A program made the translations under genes and the position numbers. From Paraburkholderia humisilvae (lineage in GTDB: Bacteria > Pseudomonadota > Gammaproteobacteria > Burkholderiales > Burkholderiaceae): a stretch of 64,000 nt of DNA. The notes beneath the pieces are model-generated. The model had not been told where the DNA came from, searched no databases, and saw only the letters and a list, made by a program, of their open reading frames with translations. Of the stretch, positions 1-8,250 are shown in pieces. Position 1 is the stretch's first letter, and the number at the start of each line of letters is the position of its first letter. The stretch covers positions 186,001 to 250,000 of the forward strand of contig NZ_CADIKH010000001.1 in the NCBI RefSeq assembly GCF_902859855.1. Direction: 5' to 3'.

Positions 1-215
1 ACGGCCCCGCGCCGGCCGGCAAAAATGCCGGCGTAAAGGTCTGGCTCTCGCAGAAGGGCAGTATGGAGATGACCAGCCCGCTCAGCGGCCAGGCGACGCT
101 CTCACCGGACGACGTCAAGATGTTCGAAGCCGGTGACATGTACATCAACGTTCACACGAAGAACAATCCGAACGGCGAGATCCGCGGCCAGGTCGTGCCT
201 CCGAAGAGCAACTGA
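1..215 (+). CDS. CHRD domain protein, C-terminal part (5' end outside window)
   Basis: The frame is open from the window edge to TGA at 213-215 and encodes about 70 residues. It contains the VKVWLSQKG stretch and ends with NGEIRGQVVPP, the hallmark end of the CHRD (chordin) domain, where the segment resembling VHT..NPNGEIRGQ forms the last beta strands. Bacterial CHRD proteins are usually small and secreted, and their function is unknown. The signal peptide would lie upstream of the window. The gene converges on the cytochrome b561-like gene 43 bp downstream. Confidence 0.8.
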   Translation, partial: GPAPAGKNAGVKVWLSQKGSMEMTSPLSGQATLSPDDVKMFEAGDMYINVHTKNNPNGEIRGQVVPPKSN

Positions 216-258
216 CGCAGCCGCCGAAGCGGCGCCGTTGGTCGGATTCGCGGCAAGC

Positions 259-951
259 CTAGAGAAAAGCCGCGAGCAGCATCACCACTGCGGCGCCGAA
301 GCCGAGCGGCAGCAGCGCCATCAGCACTGACGCCTGCCGCGGCGAGTCGATGGATGACGGCAACAGCTTGTAGCCGGTCAGCATCGGACGCAGCAGGTTG
401 TGTCCCTTCGCTACTGCGTAGAGAGCGATCACGAACACATGGAGCGCTACCGCGGCGAGCAACACGTCCCAAGCAAGCCCATGCAGTGTCGAGATAGCGT
501 TGGCGAGCCACGCAGGGACCACCTCGCTCAACGGCCCTTCGTCGGCGATGTCATTGTTGACGTAGAGCCCGCTCAGCGTCTCGATCAGTAACAACGCGAG
601 GAGCAGCAGGACCATCCAGCCGCCGGCCGCATTGTGGCCCACCTGCACATCCGGCTCGCGGCGTAACAGGTGGCGCAGATGATGAAGCGCAGCCGCCGGC
701 GACGCCACGAAACTGCGAAAGCGCGCGGTCTCACTTCCCCAAAAACCCCATAGCAGCCGGAATATGACCAAAGCGAGCAGCGTCTCGCCGACCCGGACGT
801 GCCAGTCGATCCAGTTCAGCTTCAAGGTGACATAGGCCGCCGCGACCAGCACGACCACCAGCCAGTGAAACAGGCGCACCGGTGCGTCCCAGACCAGCAC
901 TGGGCGGCGAACGGGCTGTGCCCGCGGCGTGGCAGGTTCGTCAGCATCCAT
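259..951 (-). CDS. cytochrome b561-type (cytochrome b/b6 domain) membrane protein
   Basis: This encodes about 230 residues with four or five hydrophobic helices. The first helix is preceded by VWDAPVRLFHW, the usual opening of the bacterial dihaem cytochrome b561 (Ni,Fe-hydrogenase b-subunit-like) family, whose helix histidines coordinate haem. Further candidate ligands are H in the HVRVGE segment, H in STLHGLAWD and H in ALHVFVIALY. The family transfers electrons in the inner membrane between quinone and a partner redox protein. An ATG 33 bp further upstream would also give an open frame. I chose the ATG at 951 because the alternative adds a non-conserved, cysteine-containing tail. The partner is unknown. 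Confidence 0.8.
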   Translation of the reverse strand: MDADEPATPRAQPVRRPVLVWDAPVRLFHWLVVVLVAAAYVTLKLNWIDWHVRVGETLLALVIFRLLWGFWGSETARFRSFVASPAAALHHLRHLLRREPDVQVGHNAAGGWMVLLLLALLLIETLSGLYVNNDIADEGPLSEVVPAWLANAISTLHGLAWDVLLAAVALHVFVIALYAVAKGHNLLRPMLTGYKLLPSSIDSPRQASVLMALLPLGFGAAVVMLLAAFL

Positions 952-1190
952 GTGTCGTGCGTCCCTGCAAGCAGCTAGCGTCATGCCGCGAGTCGCTCAC
1001 GTTGCGGGAATGGAATAGTGGTTCATTTTACAAGCTGTGCGGCAAAAGCCGCGGTCGTTCGCGGGAAGACGCACACGCGCGACATGCGGGCGAGATCGGC
1101 CTCGCATCCCGTACGGCTGCACCGGTTCGGCAGCAAGCGGACTGATTGTAGAATGCGTTGCCGCCGATGTTCCTATGGGGGACCGCTCAA

Positions 1191-2915
1191 ATGCCAAGTG
1201 ACGTTGATCATCTCGTTGATAGGTCGATAGCAGAATGGAAGGTGCCGGGTCTCGCGTTAGCGGTGATCCAGGATGACGAAGTCGTGTTATTGAAGGGCTA
1301 CGGCGTGCGCGACATCGATTCGCGTTTGCCCGTGACGGTGAGCACGCAGTTCCTGCTGTGTTCGATCACCAAGTCGTTTACGGCGGCCGGGCTTGGCATC
1401 CTCGTCGACGAAGGCAAGCTCGAATGGCGGAGGCCCGTGCGGGAATACATTCCGGAGTTCCGGCTGTATGACGCCGTGGCGACCGAACGCGTGACCGTCC
1501 GGGACTTGCTTTGTCACCATAGCGGATTACCGCGGCACGACTGGATACACGCACCGGGCGACCTGTCCACCGCGCAAGTCCTCGCCACTCTGCGTCATCT
1601 TGAACCGAGCCGTGATCTGCGTGACGTCTATCAATACCAGAACCTTGGGTATCTGGTGGCCGGACACGTCGCGGAACGCATCACAGGCATGAGCTGGGAC
1701 GCGTTCATCACCGAGCGCCTGCTTCGACCACTAGGCCTTACCGACATGAGCCTTTCGATCGAGGCCCTGCGCGATGCGCCGGATCACGCGCACCCTCATG
1801 TTGCCGACAACGATGAAGTCCGCCGCGCGAGCTGGGCTCCGATCCGCAATCTGCCTGCCGGTGGGCTGAACGCGTCAGTCTCCGACCTGGCGAAGTGGAT
1901 GCGCTTTCTGATGAACGATGGGATTGTGGACGGTGAATCGCTGTTATCAGCGAACGTCGTTCGGCAAATGTCGGCGCCGCATGTGCACGTTGGCCGGTCG
2001 GTGTTCAGCGAGGTCGGTGACTTCCACTACGGATTCGGCCTGCAGGTGGGCCACTATCGCGGTGAGCGTGTGCTATCGCATAGTGGTTCGTGGCTTGGTT
2101 GGGGAACGTTGATGACGATGCTCCCCGAGCGCCGGCTCGGGGTCGCCGTTCTGACCAACTATGTCCCCACCGCGGTAGGGGAACTCCTGACCTATTCCGC
2201 GTTTGACGAACTGTGCGCTCATCAACCGATTGACTGGTTCGAACGTTTCCGCTCCAGACGGCGCCAACTCCTCGCGCAACAGAAAATTGACGACGCGGCA
2301 CGCAAGGAATTACGTCGCGCCGATACTGCGCCGACCCACGCGCTGGACGACTATGCGGGCGATTATGAGCACCCGGCCTATGGGCGCATCTCCATCGCGA
2401 CGCAGAGCGGCACACTGGCCTGGCGCTGGCGCGGCTTATCGGGGCAGCTCGAACATCGCCACTACGATGTGTTCGCGACGCCGCACAAGGTCGGCGAACT
2501 CTACCCCGATGGTCTGCTATTGACCTTTGGCTACAACCGGGAAGGTGTGATCGACCAGATCGCCGCTGCGCTGGAGCCGATGGTCGAGGACATTGTCTTT
2601 CGCCGCATTGCGAGCGGCGATGCACTGGACCCCGCGTTCCTCGCACGATGCGCGGGGGCCTATGCACACGGCGCCCAGCAGATGACTGTCACGTTGGCAG
2701 CAGCAGGCCACTTGACGTTGCACATCGTCGGACAGCCGCGTCGCCGCCTCACCCCATGCGGGGAGCGGACCTTTGATATCGGGGAACTGAAGGGCTATCG
2801 CGTCGAATTCCACCGCCTGTCGTCGAACGTCGTGGACGCGATGATCTTCCATCAGCCGAATGGGACTTTTCTTGCATTGCGCGACACCGAAAAACCGGAC
2901 GAACCGGAGTCCTAA
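1191..2915 (+). CDS. serine hydrolase of the beta-lactamase/class C (AmpC-EstB) fold
   Basis: This protein of about 574 residues has an N-terminal penicillin-binding-protein-like hydrolase domain (about residues 5-350) and a C-terminal beta-rich domain of the kind often found after it. The catalytic SxxK is at residues 58-61 (SITK). The YxN element is YQN at 149-151, and an HSG motif occurs near residue 310. Such enzymes are esterases, D-aminopeptidases or beta-lactam-interacting proteins, and substrate cannot be read from sequence. No clear signal peptide is present. The start at 1191 was preferred over ATG 1158 because a GGGGGA element lies 9 bp upstream. The gene stands alone. Confidence 0.85.
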   Translation: MPSDVDHLVDRSIAEWKVPGLALAVIQDDEVVLLKGYGVRDIDSRLPVTVSTQFLLCSITKSFTAAGLGILVDEGKLEWRRPVREYIPEFRLYDAVATERVTVRDLLCHHSGLPRHDWIHAPGDLSTAQVLATLRHLEPSRDLRDVYQYQNLGYLVAGHVAERITGMSWDAFITERLLRPLGLTDMSLSIEALRDAPDHAHPHVADNDEVRRASWAPIRNLPAGGLNASVSDLAKWMRFLMNDGIVDGESLLSANVVRQMSAPHVHVGRSVFSEVGDFHYGFGLQVGHYRGERVLSHSGSWLGWGTLMTMLPERRLGVAVLTNYVPTAVGELLTYSAFDELCAHQPIDWFERFRSRRRQLLAQQKIDDAARKELRRADTAPTHALDDYAGDYEHPAYGRISIATQSGTLAWRWRGLSGQLEHRHYDVFATPHKVGELYPDGLLLTFGYNREGVIDQIAAALEPMVEDIVFRRIASGDALDPAFLARCAGAYAHGAQQMTVTLAAAGHLTLHIVGQPRRRLTPCGERTFDIGELKGYRVEFHRLSSNVVDAMIFHQPNGTFLALRDTEKPDEPES

Positions 2916-3101
2916 CATTTCTATCGCGCCGTGAATGAACGTCGTCCTCCGCGGCGTCTCCCAGGTTGGCGTATGCTCGCTCCCGATCGTGCGGTTCCTC
3001 GACCCAGGCGCACATATGATCGGGAAGATGCGGAACAGCAGCGCCGACGAACGCAGCACCCCGGAAGATCGTCTGGTCATGCAAAGAAAGGAGAAAACTG
3101 A

Positions 3102-3587
3102 ATGCCGAGCCTCGAGCGAACGCGACCCGCTATGCTTATCGATTCTGTCTGGCGCATCGTGCTTTGGGTCGGATTTCGATTCGCTCGCATCTGGTGGTAC
3201 GTTCGACAGCCGCACCATGAAGGCGCGCTAGTGGCGATTTACGTCGGCCGGGCGCTGTTGCTTGTGAAGTCATCGTACCGCGCCGAGTGGAATTTTCCCG
3301 GAGGGGGGGTTCGGCCCGGTGAAACGCCTGATGCGGCGGCGCGCCGTGAAATGGAGGAGGAGATTGGTCTGTCATCCTGCACATTACTCCCGGCGGGTAG
3401 CGCCAGCGGCATATGGGATGGGCGAAGAGACCGGGTGCATTTCTTTGAGCACCTCGATTGCATGCCCGAACTGCGGCTTGATAATCGGGAGATTGTCGCC
3501 GCGCGTCTGGCATCGCCGGAGGAATGGCACGGCATCGCGCTGACAGAGGCGGTCGCGACCTATCTGCGCAGAGATCTCCGCCGTTAG
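3102..3587 (+). CDS. Nudix hydrolase
   Basis: This 161-residue protein has a complete Nudix box at residues 68-90: G68, E74, R82-E83 and E86-E87, ending in IGL. The box binds Mg2+ and cleaves nucleoside diphosphates linked to another moiety. The hydrophobic N-terminal stretch (about residues 12-34) resembles a short helix before the Nudix fold. A good ribosome site (AAAGGAG) lies 8 bp upstream of the ATG. The substrate is not predictable. It sits about 190 bp after the serine hydrolase and 42 bp before the convergent amidase. Confidence 0.85.
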   Translation: MPSLERTRPAMLIDSVWRIVLWVGFRFARIWWYVRQPHHEGALVAIYVGRALLLVKSSYRAEWNFPGGGVRPGETPDAAARREMEEEIGLSSCTLLPAGSASGIWDGRRDRVHFFEHLDCMPELRLDNREIVAARLASPEEWHGIALTEAVATYLRRDLRR

Positions 3588-3629
3588 CCGGTCTCCCGGA
3601 CGCGTGCCACTCAGGCGGCCGCTTGTTGC

Positions 3630-5039
3630 TCAAACGTCAGGATGCAGGTGACGAACCGGGCTGACTGATTCGAGCAGTGCCGCGAGATAGAGGATGGTTG
3701 ACTCGGCCTGCCAACTGCCGGCGATCTGAACGTTGATCGGTAGCCCCTCCTTACTCGTACCGAACCGCATCGAAACGCCCGGCAAGCCGGTAACGTTAAG
3801 CGGTACGGCCGCGCCCCGGAGCCAGGTGGCGCCCACGGTCTGACCGTTGATGGTAAATGTGCCGACGCCGTGTTTGTGCGCCGGGATCGGCAACACATGG
3901 GTCATCAACGCGTCGTACTTCGTGAAGAATTCGGCGTAGCCGTCGCGTATCCGCTCTACCGCCTGTTCGGCGTCAAGGTAGTCCTTCATCGAGACATCCG
4001 GCCGCGCGAGCATTGTTTTGACCGTGTTGTACAGATCGTCGTGGCTGCGCCCGGCCGTTGCTTCCGCGAACTCCTGCTTCATTTCCATGACGTGCAGACG
4101 GTTGAACACGTCATTAGCGAAGTCCCGCTCAAGCGCAGGTATACGTACCGGATCAACGAAGCATCCAACGTTCTTCAGCGCTTCCGCTGCTGCTTTAACC
4201 GTGGCCGCAACTTCGGGGTCGACTGGGCCGAAGCCGGGTTCCACCATCCAGCCCACGCGCAGCGGCCTATGGGGCGAATGACCGATTCCCGCATCAAACT
4301 GGACTGTGCTGGTCGCGAATGCGTCCAGGCCGTCGGGACCGGACAACTGCGAAAACGCGAGTGCGAGATCGCGGATGCTGCGAGCCATTGGGCCAACATG
4401 CCAGAAACGGCGCGGTGCGCGCGGCCAGATTCCTGTCATTGGCACGCGCCCGTGCGTCGCCTTGAGCGACACGATCCCGGTTTGTGCAGCGGGTCCACGC
4501 ACTGAGTTCCCGAGATCAGTGCCGAGCCCGAGCGGCGACATACCGGCTGCTATGGCCGCCGATTCGCCGCCGCTCGAACCACCTGGTGTGCGTTGTAGGT
4601 CCCACGGATTGTTCGAGCGACCGCTGAGAAGGTTGTCGCTTTCGAATGCGTAGGAAAACTCAGGAAGATTTGTCTTCGCCAGCAGGATACCGCCGGCCTT
4701 TTTCATTCGCGCGACACTGGTCGCGTCGGTGTCAGGTATGCGTCCCTTGAAAATCAGCGAGCCGCGTTGCGTCGGCACACCCGCGGTGTCGATGGAGTCC
4801 TTCACGGTAAAGGGCACACCGTGCAGCGGCCCAAGCTCATGACCTTGCAGCACCGCGGTCTCCGCTGTCTTCGCGGCCCTGAGCGCGTCGTCCGCAACCG
4901 TAACGATGGCGTTAACTTTGGGATTGACGGCTTCGATTCGATCAAGATGCGCCTGAACGACCTCGACCGGCGAGATCTCCCGTGTGCGGATCAGTTCAGC
5001 CAGTGCCGTTGCGTCTTGATAGAAGATCTCTGACTGCAT
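3630..5039 (-). CDS. amidase signature family enzyme, paralogue A
   Basis: This 469-residue amidase-signature hydrolase has the Ser-cisSer-Lys triad: Lys80 in FTVKDSID, cis-Ser155 in PGGSSGG and nucleophile Ser179 in the NSVRGPA segment. It hydrolyses amide bonds, but the substrate is unknown. By my count about 80 of its first 100 residues are identical to the amidase encoded at 6057-7475 on the opposite strand. A palindromic operator lies about 120 bp upstream of its start, matching the operator before the paralogue. The pair looks like two halves of an inverted duplication, probably under the same TetR protein. Confidence 0.9.
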   Translation of the reverse strand: MQSEIFYQDATALAELIRTREISPVEVVQAHLDRIEAVNPKVNAIVTVADDALRAAKTAETAVLQGHELGPLHGVPFTVKDSIDTAGVPTQRGSLIFKGRIPDTDATSVARMKKAGGILLAKTNLPEFSYAFESDNLLSGRSNNPWDLQRTPGGSSGGESAAIAAGMSPLGLGTDLGNSVRGPAAQTGIVSLKATHGRVPMTGIWPRAPRRFWHVGPMARSIRDLALAFSQLSGPDGLDAFATSTVQFDAGIGHSPHRPLRVGWMVEPGFGPVDPEVAATVKAAAEALKNVGCFVDPVRIPALERDFANDVFNRLHVMEMKQEFAEATAGRSHDDLYNTVKTMLARPDVSMKDYLDAEQAVERIRDGYAEFFTKYDALMTHVLPIPAHKHGVGTFTINGQTVGATWLRGAAVPLNVTGLPGVSMRFGTSKEGLPINVQIAGSWQAESTILYLAALLESVSPVRHLHPDV

Positions 5040-5157
5040 AGCCGGATTCCGATGTTTGATGAACCAACGGATGGCGGCGCAAACCGCCTCCTGACGAACG
5101 ATAGTGTGTCTTCGTAGATGATGGATGGACGGAAATTCTCGGGCCGCCAGCCGCGCT

Positions 5158-5175
5158 ACCTAACGTTCGTTAGGT
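5158..5175. promoter_or_regulatory. palindromic operator, copy 1 (probable TetR-family site)
   Basis: The sequence ACCTAACGTTCGTTAGGT is an 18-bp palindrome with two perfect 8-bp arms around a TT centre. A close relative occurs at 5989-6006, between the tetR gene and the second amidase. The site lies between amidase A and the remnant of a second tetR, which is where a divergent operator would be expected. It is assigned to the TetR protein at 5355-5933 by position and symmetry only. Confidence 0.7.
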
Positions 5176-5259
5176 TTTACTTTAGGGCTTATGACTCCAG
5201 TCGTCAACGTCTGTTTTTCGGAGGGGTCGTCCTGAAGCCAGGCGGGCGCGAACGTCGGC

Positions 5260-5343
5260 GACAAGATCGTTGTCGCCGCGACGAAAATGGCGCAGACGCA
5301 CGGCTGTGGCGGGCTGAACATTCGCGACGTCGCGCGAGACATG
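5260..5343 (+). pseudogene. tetR remnant (N-terminal HTH region only)
   Basis: Read on the plus strand, codons 5260-5343 give a segment beginning DKIVVAATKMAQTHG and continuing CGGLNIRDVARDM. This aligns without gaps to residues DRILAAATKIAQAHG... of the intact TetR gene at 5355-5933; 16 of 28 positions are identical by my count. An in-frame TGA lies at 5233, no start fits, and homology stops just before the end of the intact tetR. It is therefore debris of a second tetR that once faced amidase A, mirroring the intact tetR/amidase B pair. Confidence 0.7.
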
Positions 5344-5354
5344 CATCGAATGAT

Positions 5355-5933
5355 TCACTTCGGCAAAAGTCCACTTGCCCGGTAGCCGTCGATCAACGCA
5401 TCAAAGAGCGCAATATCGGAACGACCGCGCGCCATCAACTGGGCACCGACGATTGCAGAAAAGATAGAACGGGCTCGCTTCCTGGCTTCTCTCGGACCGA
5501 CGATACCGGCTGCCGACAAAACCTTTCCGAGCCATGCAATGTTGACATCAGCGAAGGTTTGAACCTCTTTCTTCACTACCTCGGGCAGATCGTCATACTC
5601 GGCAGTCATAAAGCTTGCGAGACACATGCGATTGCCGTTTTCAAGCGACTTGCGAAACGTCTCGGTCGGGTATCTGCGCAGGCAGTCGATCGGATCTCGT
5701 GCTTCGGCCGATAACGCTTCCAGCATCGCGGCCGCGTCCTCCCAGTAACGCCTGGCCACCGCGGCCGCCAGATCAGCCTTGCTTGGAAAATGATGGTAAA
5801 GGCTCGCTGCCTTGATGCCCACCTCTTCCGCAAGGCTACGGACGTTCAGCCCACCGTAACCATGCGCCTGTGCGATCTTCGTGGCGGCCGCCAGGATCCG
5901 GTCGCTTGAATTCGTGTCTGCTCGGTTTTTCAC
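5355..5933 (-). CDS. TetR/AcrR family transcriptional repressor
   Basis: This encodes 192 residues with an N-terminal TetR helix-turn-helix (about residues 10-56: RILAAATKIAQ, then AASLYHHFPSKADL) and a C-terminal ligand-binding helical domain typical of the family. The start is GTG at 5931-5933. The gene is divergent from amidase B, with a palindromic site in the 123-bp gap between them. A stronger copy of the site precedes amidase A. The natural inference is repression of both amidase genes and of itself, relieved by an amide or carboxylate ligand. The ligand is unknown. Confidence 0.9.
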   Translation of the reverse strand: MKNRADTNSSDRILAAATKIAQAHGYGGLNVRSLAEEVGIKAASLYHHFPSKADLAAAVARRYWEDAAAMLEALSAEARDPIDCLRRYPTETFRKSLENGNRMCLASFMTAEYDDLPEVVKKEVQTFADVNIAWLGKVLSAAGIVGPREARKRARSIFSAIVGAQLMARGRSDIALFDALIDGYRASGLLPK

Positions 5934-5988
5934 GGACTCGCCTCGATAAAAAGGGGTTGACGAGCGGTATTGTAACTCCTAACATCCG

Positions 5989-6006
5989 CCCTAACAAACG
6001 TTAGGT
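5989..6006. promoter_or_regulatory. palindromic operator, copy 2, in the tetR/amidase B divergent promoter
   Basis: The sequence CCCTAACAAACGTTAGGT has a right arm (CGTTAGGT) identical to that of copy 1 and a left arm matching 6 of 8 positions. An extra half-site, CCTAAC, begins at 5978. The position, 56 bp upstream of the tetR start and 51 bp upstream of the amidase B start, suits simultaneous repression of both genes. Confidence 0.65.
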
Positions 6007-6056
6007 AGTCCGGTCGCCTGGCTTTGTACACTGTAATCATCTTCATGAGGTAAGCG

Positions 6057-7475
6057 ATGAAATCTCAAATCATCTATCAAGATGCAACGAAACTAGCCGA
6101 GCTGATCCGTACCAAAGAGGTGTCGCCAGTAGAGGTCGTAGAGGCACACCTTGAACGCATTGATGCGTTGAACCCCAGCATCAACGCAATCGTCACGGTC
6201 GCGGACGACGCGCTCAAAGCCGCGAAGGCGGCCGAGGCTGCGGTTCTGGCGGGTAAAGAACTGGGCCCGCTGCATGGTGTTCCGTTTACGGCGAAGGACT
6301 CCATCGATACCGCCGGCGTGCTGACGCAACGCGGTTCGCCTATCTTCAAGGGCCGCCTCCCGGACACTGACGCCACCACCGTAGCGCGCATGAAAAAGGC
6401 AGGCGGCATCCTGCTGGCGAAAACCAACCTTCCCGAATTTTCCTACTGGATCGAGACCGACAACCTGCTTTCGGGACGCTCGAAAAACCCGTGGAATCTG
6501 GATCTCACACCGGGCGGTTCGAGCGGCGGCGATTCGGCTGCCATCGCAGCGGGCATGTCGCCGATCAGTCTTGCGAGTGATGTCGCTATTTCGGTGCGCG
6601 GCCCGGCAGCCCTTACCGGCGTCATTGGGCTCAAAGCGAGCCACGGGCGCATTCCGATGACGGGTGTGTGGCCGCGTGTGCCCCGCCGCTTCTGGCATGT
6701 CGGCCCGATGGCGCGCACCGTTCGCGACATTGCGCTCGCCTATTCGCTGCTGGCCGGGCCGGACGGCGCGGACGGCTTTTCCTCGAGCCCGCTCGAGCTG
6801 GACGCCGGTGTGGGAGCGACGCCGAACCGGCCGCTTCGGGTCGGCTGGCTCGTCGACCCGGGTTTCTTCGCACCGATCGATGCCGATGTTGCCGCGACCG
6901 TGCAGGCGGCGGCCGAGGCGCTCAAAGGCGCGGGAGTCATCGTGGAGTCGGCGCGCATCCCCGTGCTTGAGCAGATCGACGCGCTTGACGTGCTTTGGAA
7001 ACTTCAGGCGATGGAAGCCAAGCCTGCGTTCCGGAAAGCCACGGCCGGGCACGAGGACAAAATCTTCAAACATGTCCAGGGCGTCTTTGACACGCCGGAT
7101 ACGTCAATCGGCGACTTTGTCCAGGCCGAGCAGCAGGCTGAAACGCTACGTGACGGCTTTGCAGCATATTTCCAGCGCTACGACGCATTGCTCTGCCCGG
7201 TCACGCCGGTCGCGGCGCATGCGCACGACGCCGAGGCGTTCGTCATCAACGGTCAGTCGGTGTCTTCGTTGCACGTCATGCATGCGACCGCGCCCTTCAG
7301 CGTAACCGGGCTTCCGGCCCTCTCGATGCGCTTCGGTACAAGCAGAGATGGCCTGCCGGTCGCGGTGCAACTGGTTTCGCCGTGGCTGGCGGAGTCCACG
7401 ATCCTGCACCTCGCATCACTGCTGGAAGTCGTGAGCCCGGTTCGCGATCTTCACCCGAACTTATCCGGCATGTGA
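6057..7475 (+). CDS. amidase signature family enzyme, paralogue B
   Basis: This 472-residue amidase has Lys80 in FTAKDSID, cis-Ser155 in PGGSSGG and nucleophile Ser179 in AISVRGPA. It is closely related to paralogue A along its whole length and divergently transcribed from tetR. A GAGG ribosome site lies 8 bp before the ATG. Compared with A, the substitutions cluster in the C-terminal third (about residues 300-410), where amidase substrate loops usually lie, so the two may differ in preferred amide. The reaction is amide plus water to carboxylate plus ammonia or amine. The natural substrate is unknown. Confidence 0.9.
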   Translation: MKSQIIYQDATKLAELIRTKEVSPVEVVEAHLERIDALNPSINAIVTVADDALKAAKAAEAAVLAGKELGPLHGVPFTAKDSIDTAGVLTQRGSPIFKGRLPDTDATTVARMKKAGGILLAKTNLPEFSYWIETDNLLSGRSKNPWNLDLTPGGSSGGDSAAIAAGMSPISLASDVAISVRGPAALTGVIGLKASHGRIPMTGVWPRVPRRFWHVGPMARTVRDIALAYSLLAGPDGADGFSSSPLELDAGVGATPNRPLRVGWLVDPGFFAPIDADVAATVQAAAEALKGAGVIVESARIPVLEQIDALDVLWKLQAMEAKPAFRKATAGHEDKIFKHVQGVFDTPDTSIGDFVQAEQQAETLRDGFAAYFQRYDALLCPVTPVAAHAHDAEAFVINGQSVSSLHVMHATAPFSVTGLPALSMRFGTSRDGLPVAVQLVSPWLAESTILHLASLLEVVSPVRDLHPNLSGM

Positions 7476-7690
7476 GTTCGGTCGTGAGAAAGCCTGGCTG
7501 CCCGACCTGCTACAGCGGGTCGTGGCTGAACAGGCGCCTGAGCCACCGCTACCCTCGCAAGGCCCGTTCGATCCAGGCCAGCAACGTGAGCTGGTCTTAG
7601 GGGTGACGCGTATTCTGGGCTTTAATTTTTCGGCTGGTCGCCTGGACTCCAGCGCGCATCCGTTCTCTGATGGCGTGCTCGAGTCTCACT
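7474..7690 (+). pseudogene. fragment of an M32 (Taq-type) carboxypeptidase gene
   Basis: From the end of amidase B the frame encodes REKAWLPDLLQRVVAEQ, then GPFDPGQQREL and GFNFSAGRLDSSAHPFSDGV. This is the middle part of peptidase family M32, including the strongly conserved FD.GRLD.S.HPF block just before the zinc-site region. The HExxH segment and both ends of the normally ~500-residue enzyme are missing. It is a relic left by a deletion or rearrangement. The stretch 7691-7919 has no gene I can support beyond the SOS box described separately. Confidence 0.65.
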
Positions 7691-7746
7691 CATTCCATTT
7701 TCCCGCTGCCGCATTGTCGAATCTCGCCAACGCCCGCACGTGACAC

Positions 7747-7762
7747 CTGTACATTTATACAG
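7747..7762. promoter_or_regulatory. LexA (SOS) box
   Basis: CTGTACATTTATACAG matches the LexA consensus CTGT-N8-ACAG exactly and has an AT-rich centre. The next intact gene starts 158 bp downstream and is not a known SOS gene. In between, ATG at 7788 opens a short frame followed in another frame by LHPALHLYRA, vaguely like the start of the SOS gene imuA, so the site may be left from a deleted imuA-imuB-dnaE2 cassette. The box itself is clear, but its present target is uncertain. Confidence 0.65.
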
Positions 7763-7919
7763 TATGCTAGCCGCAGTCCGAACGTGATGTCTGTGGCCGT
7801 ACCCGAGCAACTCTGCACCCGTGTTGCACCCCGCATTGCACCTGTATCGCGCCTGCCTCGCATCTGTATCGCACCCGTTTAATATCGGGCTCAGCAGTCG
7901 CCCCGAAAGGTCGTGTGCC

Positions 7920-8249
7920 ATGAACACGCCAGTCGCGTCATCGCCGGTGGTCGACCAGCCACCCGCCCCGCATCCGATGCCGGAAATCGCCGCCTTCGTC
8001 GCGAGCCTGAAAGCCGCGTTCGGCGCCCCCGCTATCGACGATGCGATCCGGCGCGGCAAGGCCGGCGAGCTGACGTTTCACGCGCGGGAAAACGGTCGCA
8101 CGATCGGCACGGCGGCACCGGCCACGTACAATGCGTGGCAAGTCGATGGCGACACGTTGCGCGACAGGTACTTCTGTGCCGGATGCGACGGTTCGTGCGT
8201 CGGCCAAAGCGTGAGTTGCCGGTGGTCCGGCAAGCGGAATGGAGACTGA
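7920..8249 (+). CDS. hypothetical protein with a C-terminal cysteine cluster
   Basis: This encodes 109 residues. The start at 7920 is supported by a GAAAGG site 8 bp upstream. The N-terminal 20 residues are Pro/Ala-rich and the middle is mixed helical. The C-terminus has four cysteines in FCAGCDGSCVGQSVSCRW (C-x2-C-x3-C-x6-C), which could bind metal or form disulfides. I do not recognise a family. It is the first of three tightly packed genes: the next starts one base after its stop. Confidence 0.55.
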   Translation: MNTPVASSPVVDQPPAPHPMPEIAAFVASLKAAFGAPAIDDAIRRGKAGELTFHARENGRTIGTAAPATYNAWQVDGDTLRDRYFCAGCDGSCVGQSVSCRWSGKRNGD

Positions 8250-8250
8250 A

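Noticed and set aside
2749..3084. Minus-strand frame of 111 residues across the end of the serine hydrolase gene
   Set aside because: It overlaps a well-supported gene for most of its length, has no family resemblance and no ribosome site. A short gene relic in 2916-3084 cannot be excluded.
6093..7073. 326-codon open frame antisense to amidase B
   Set aside because: Shadow of the amidase in a high-GC context; no signature.
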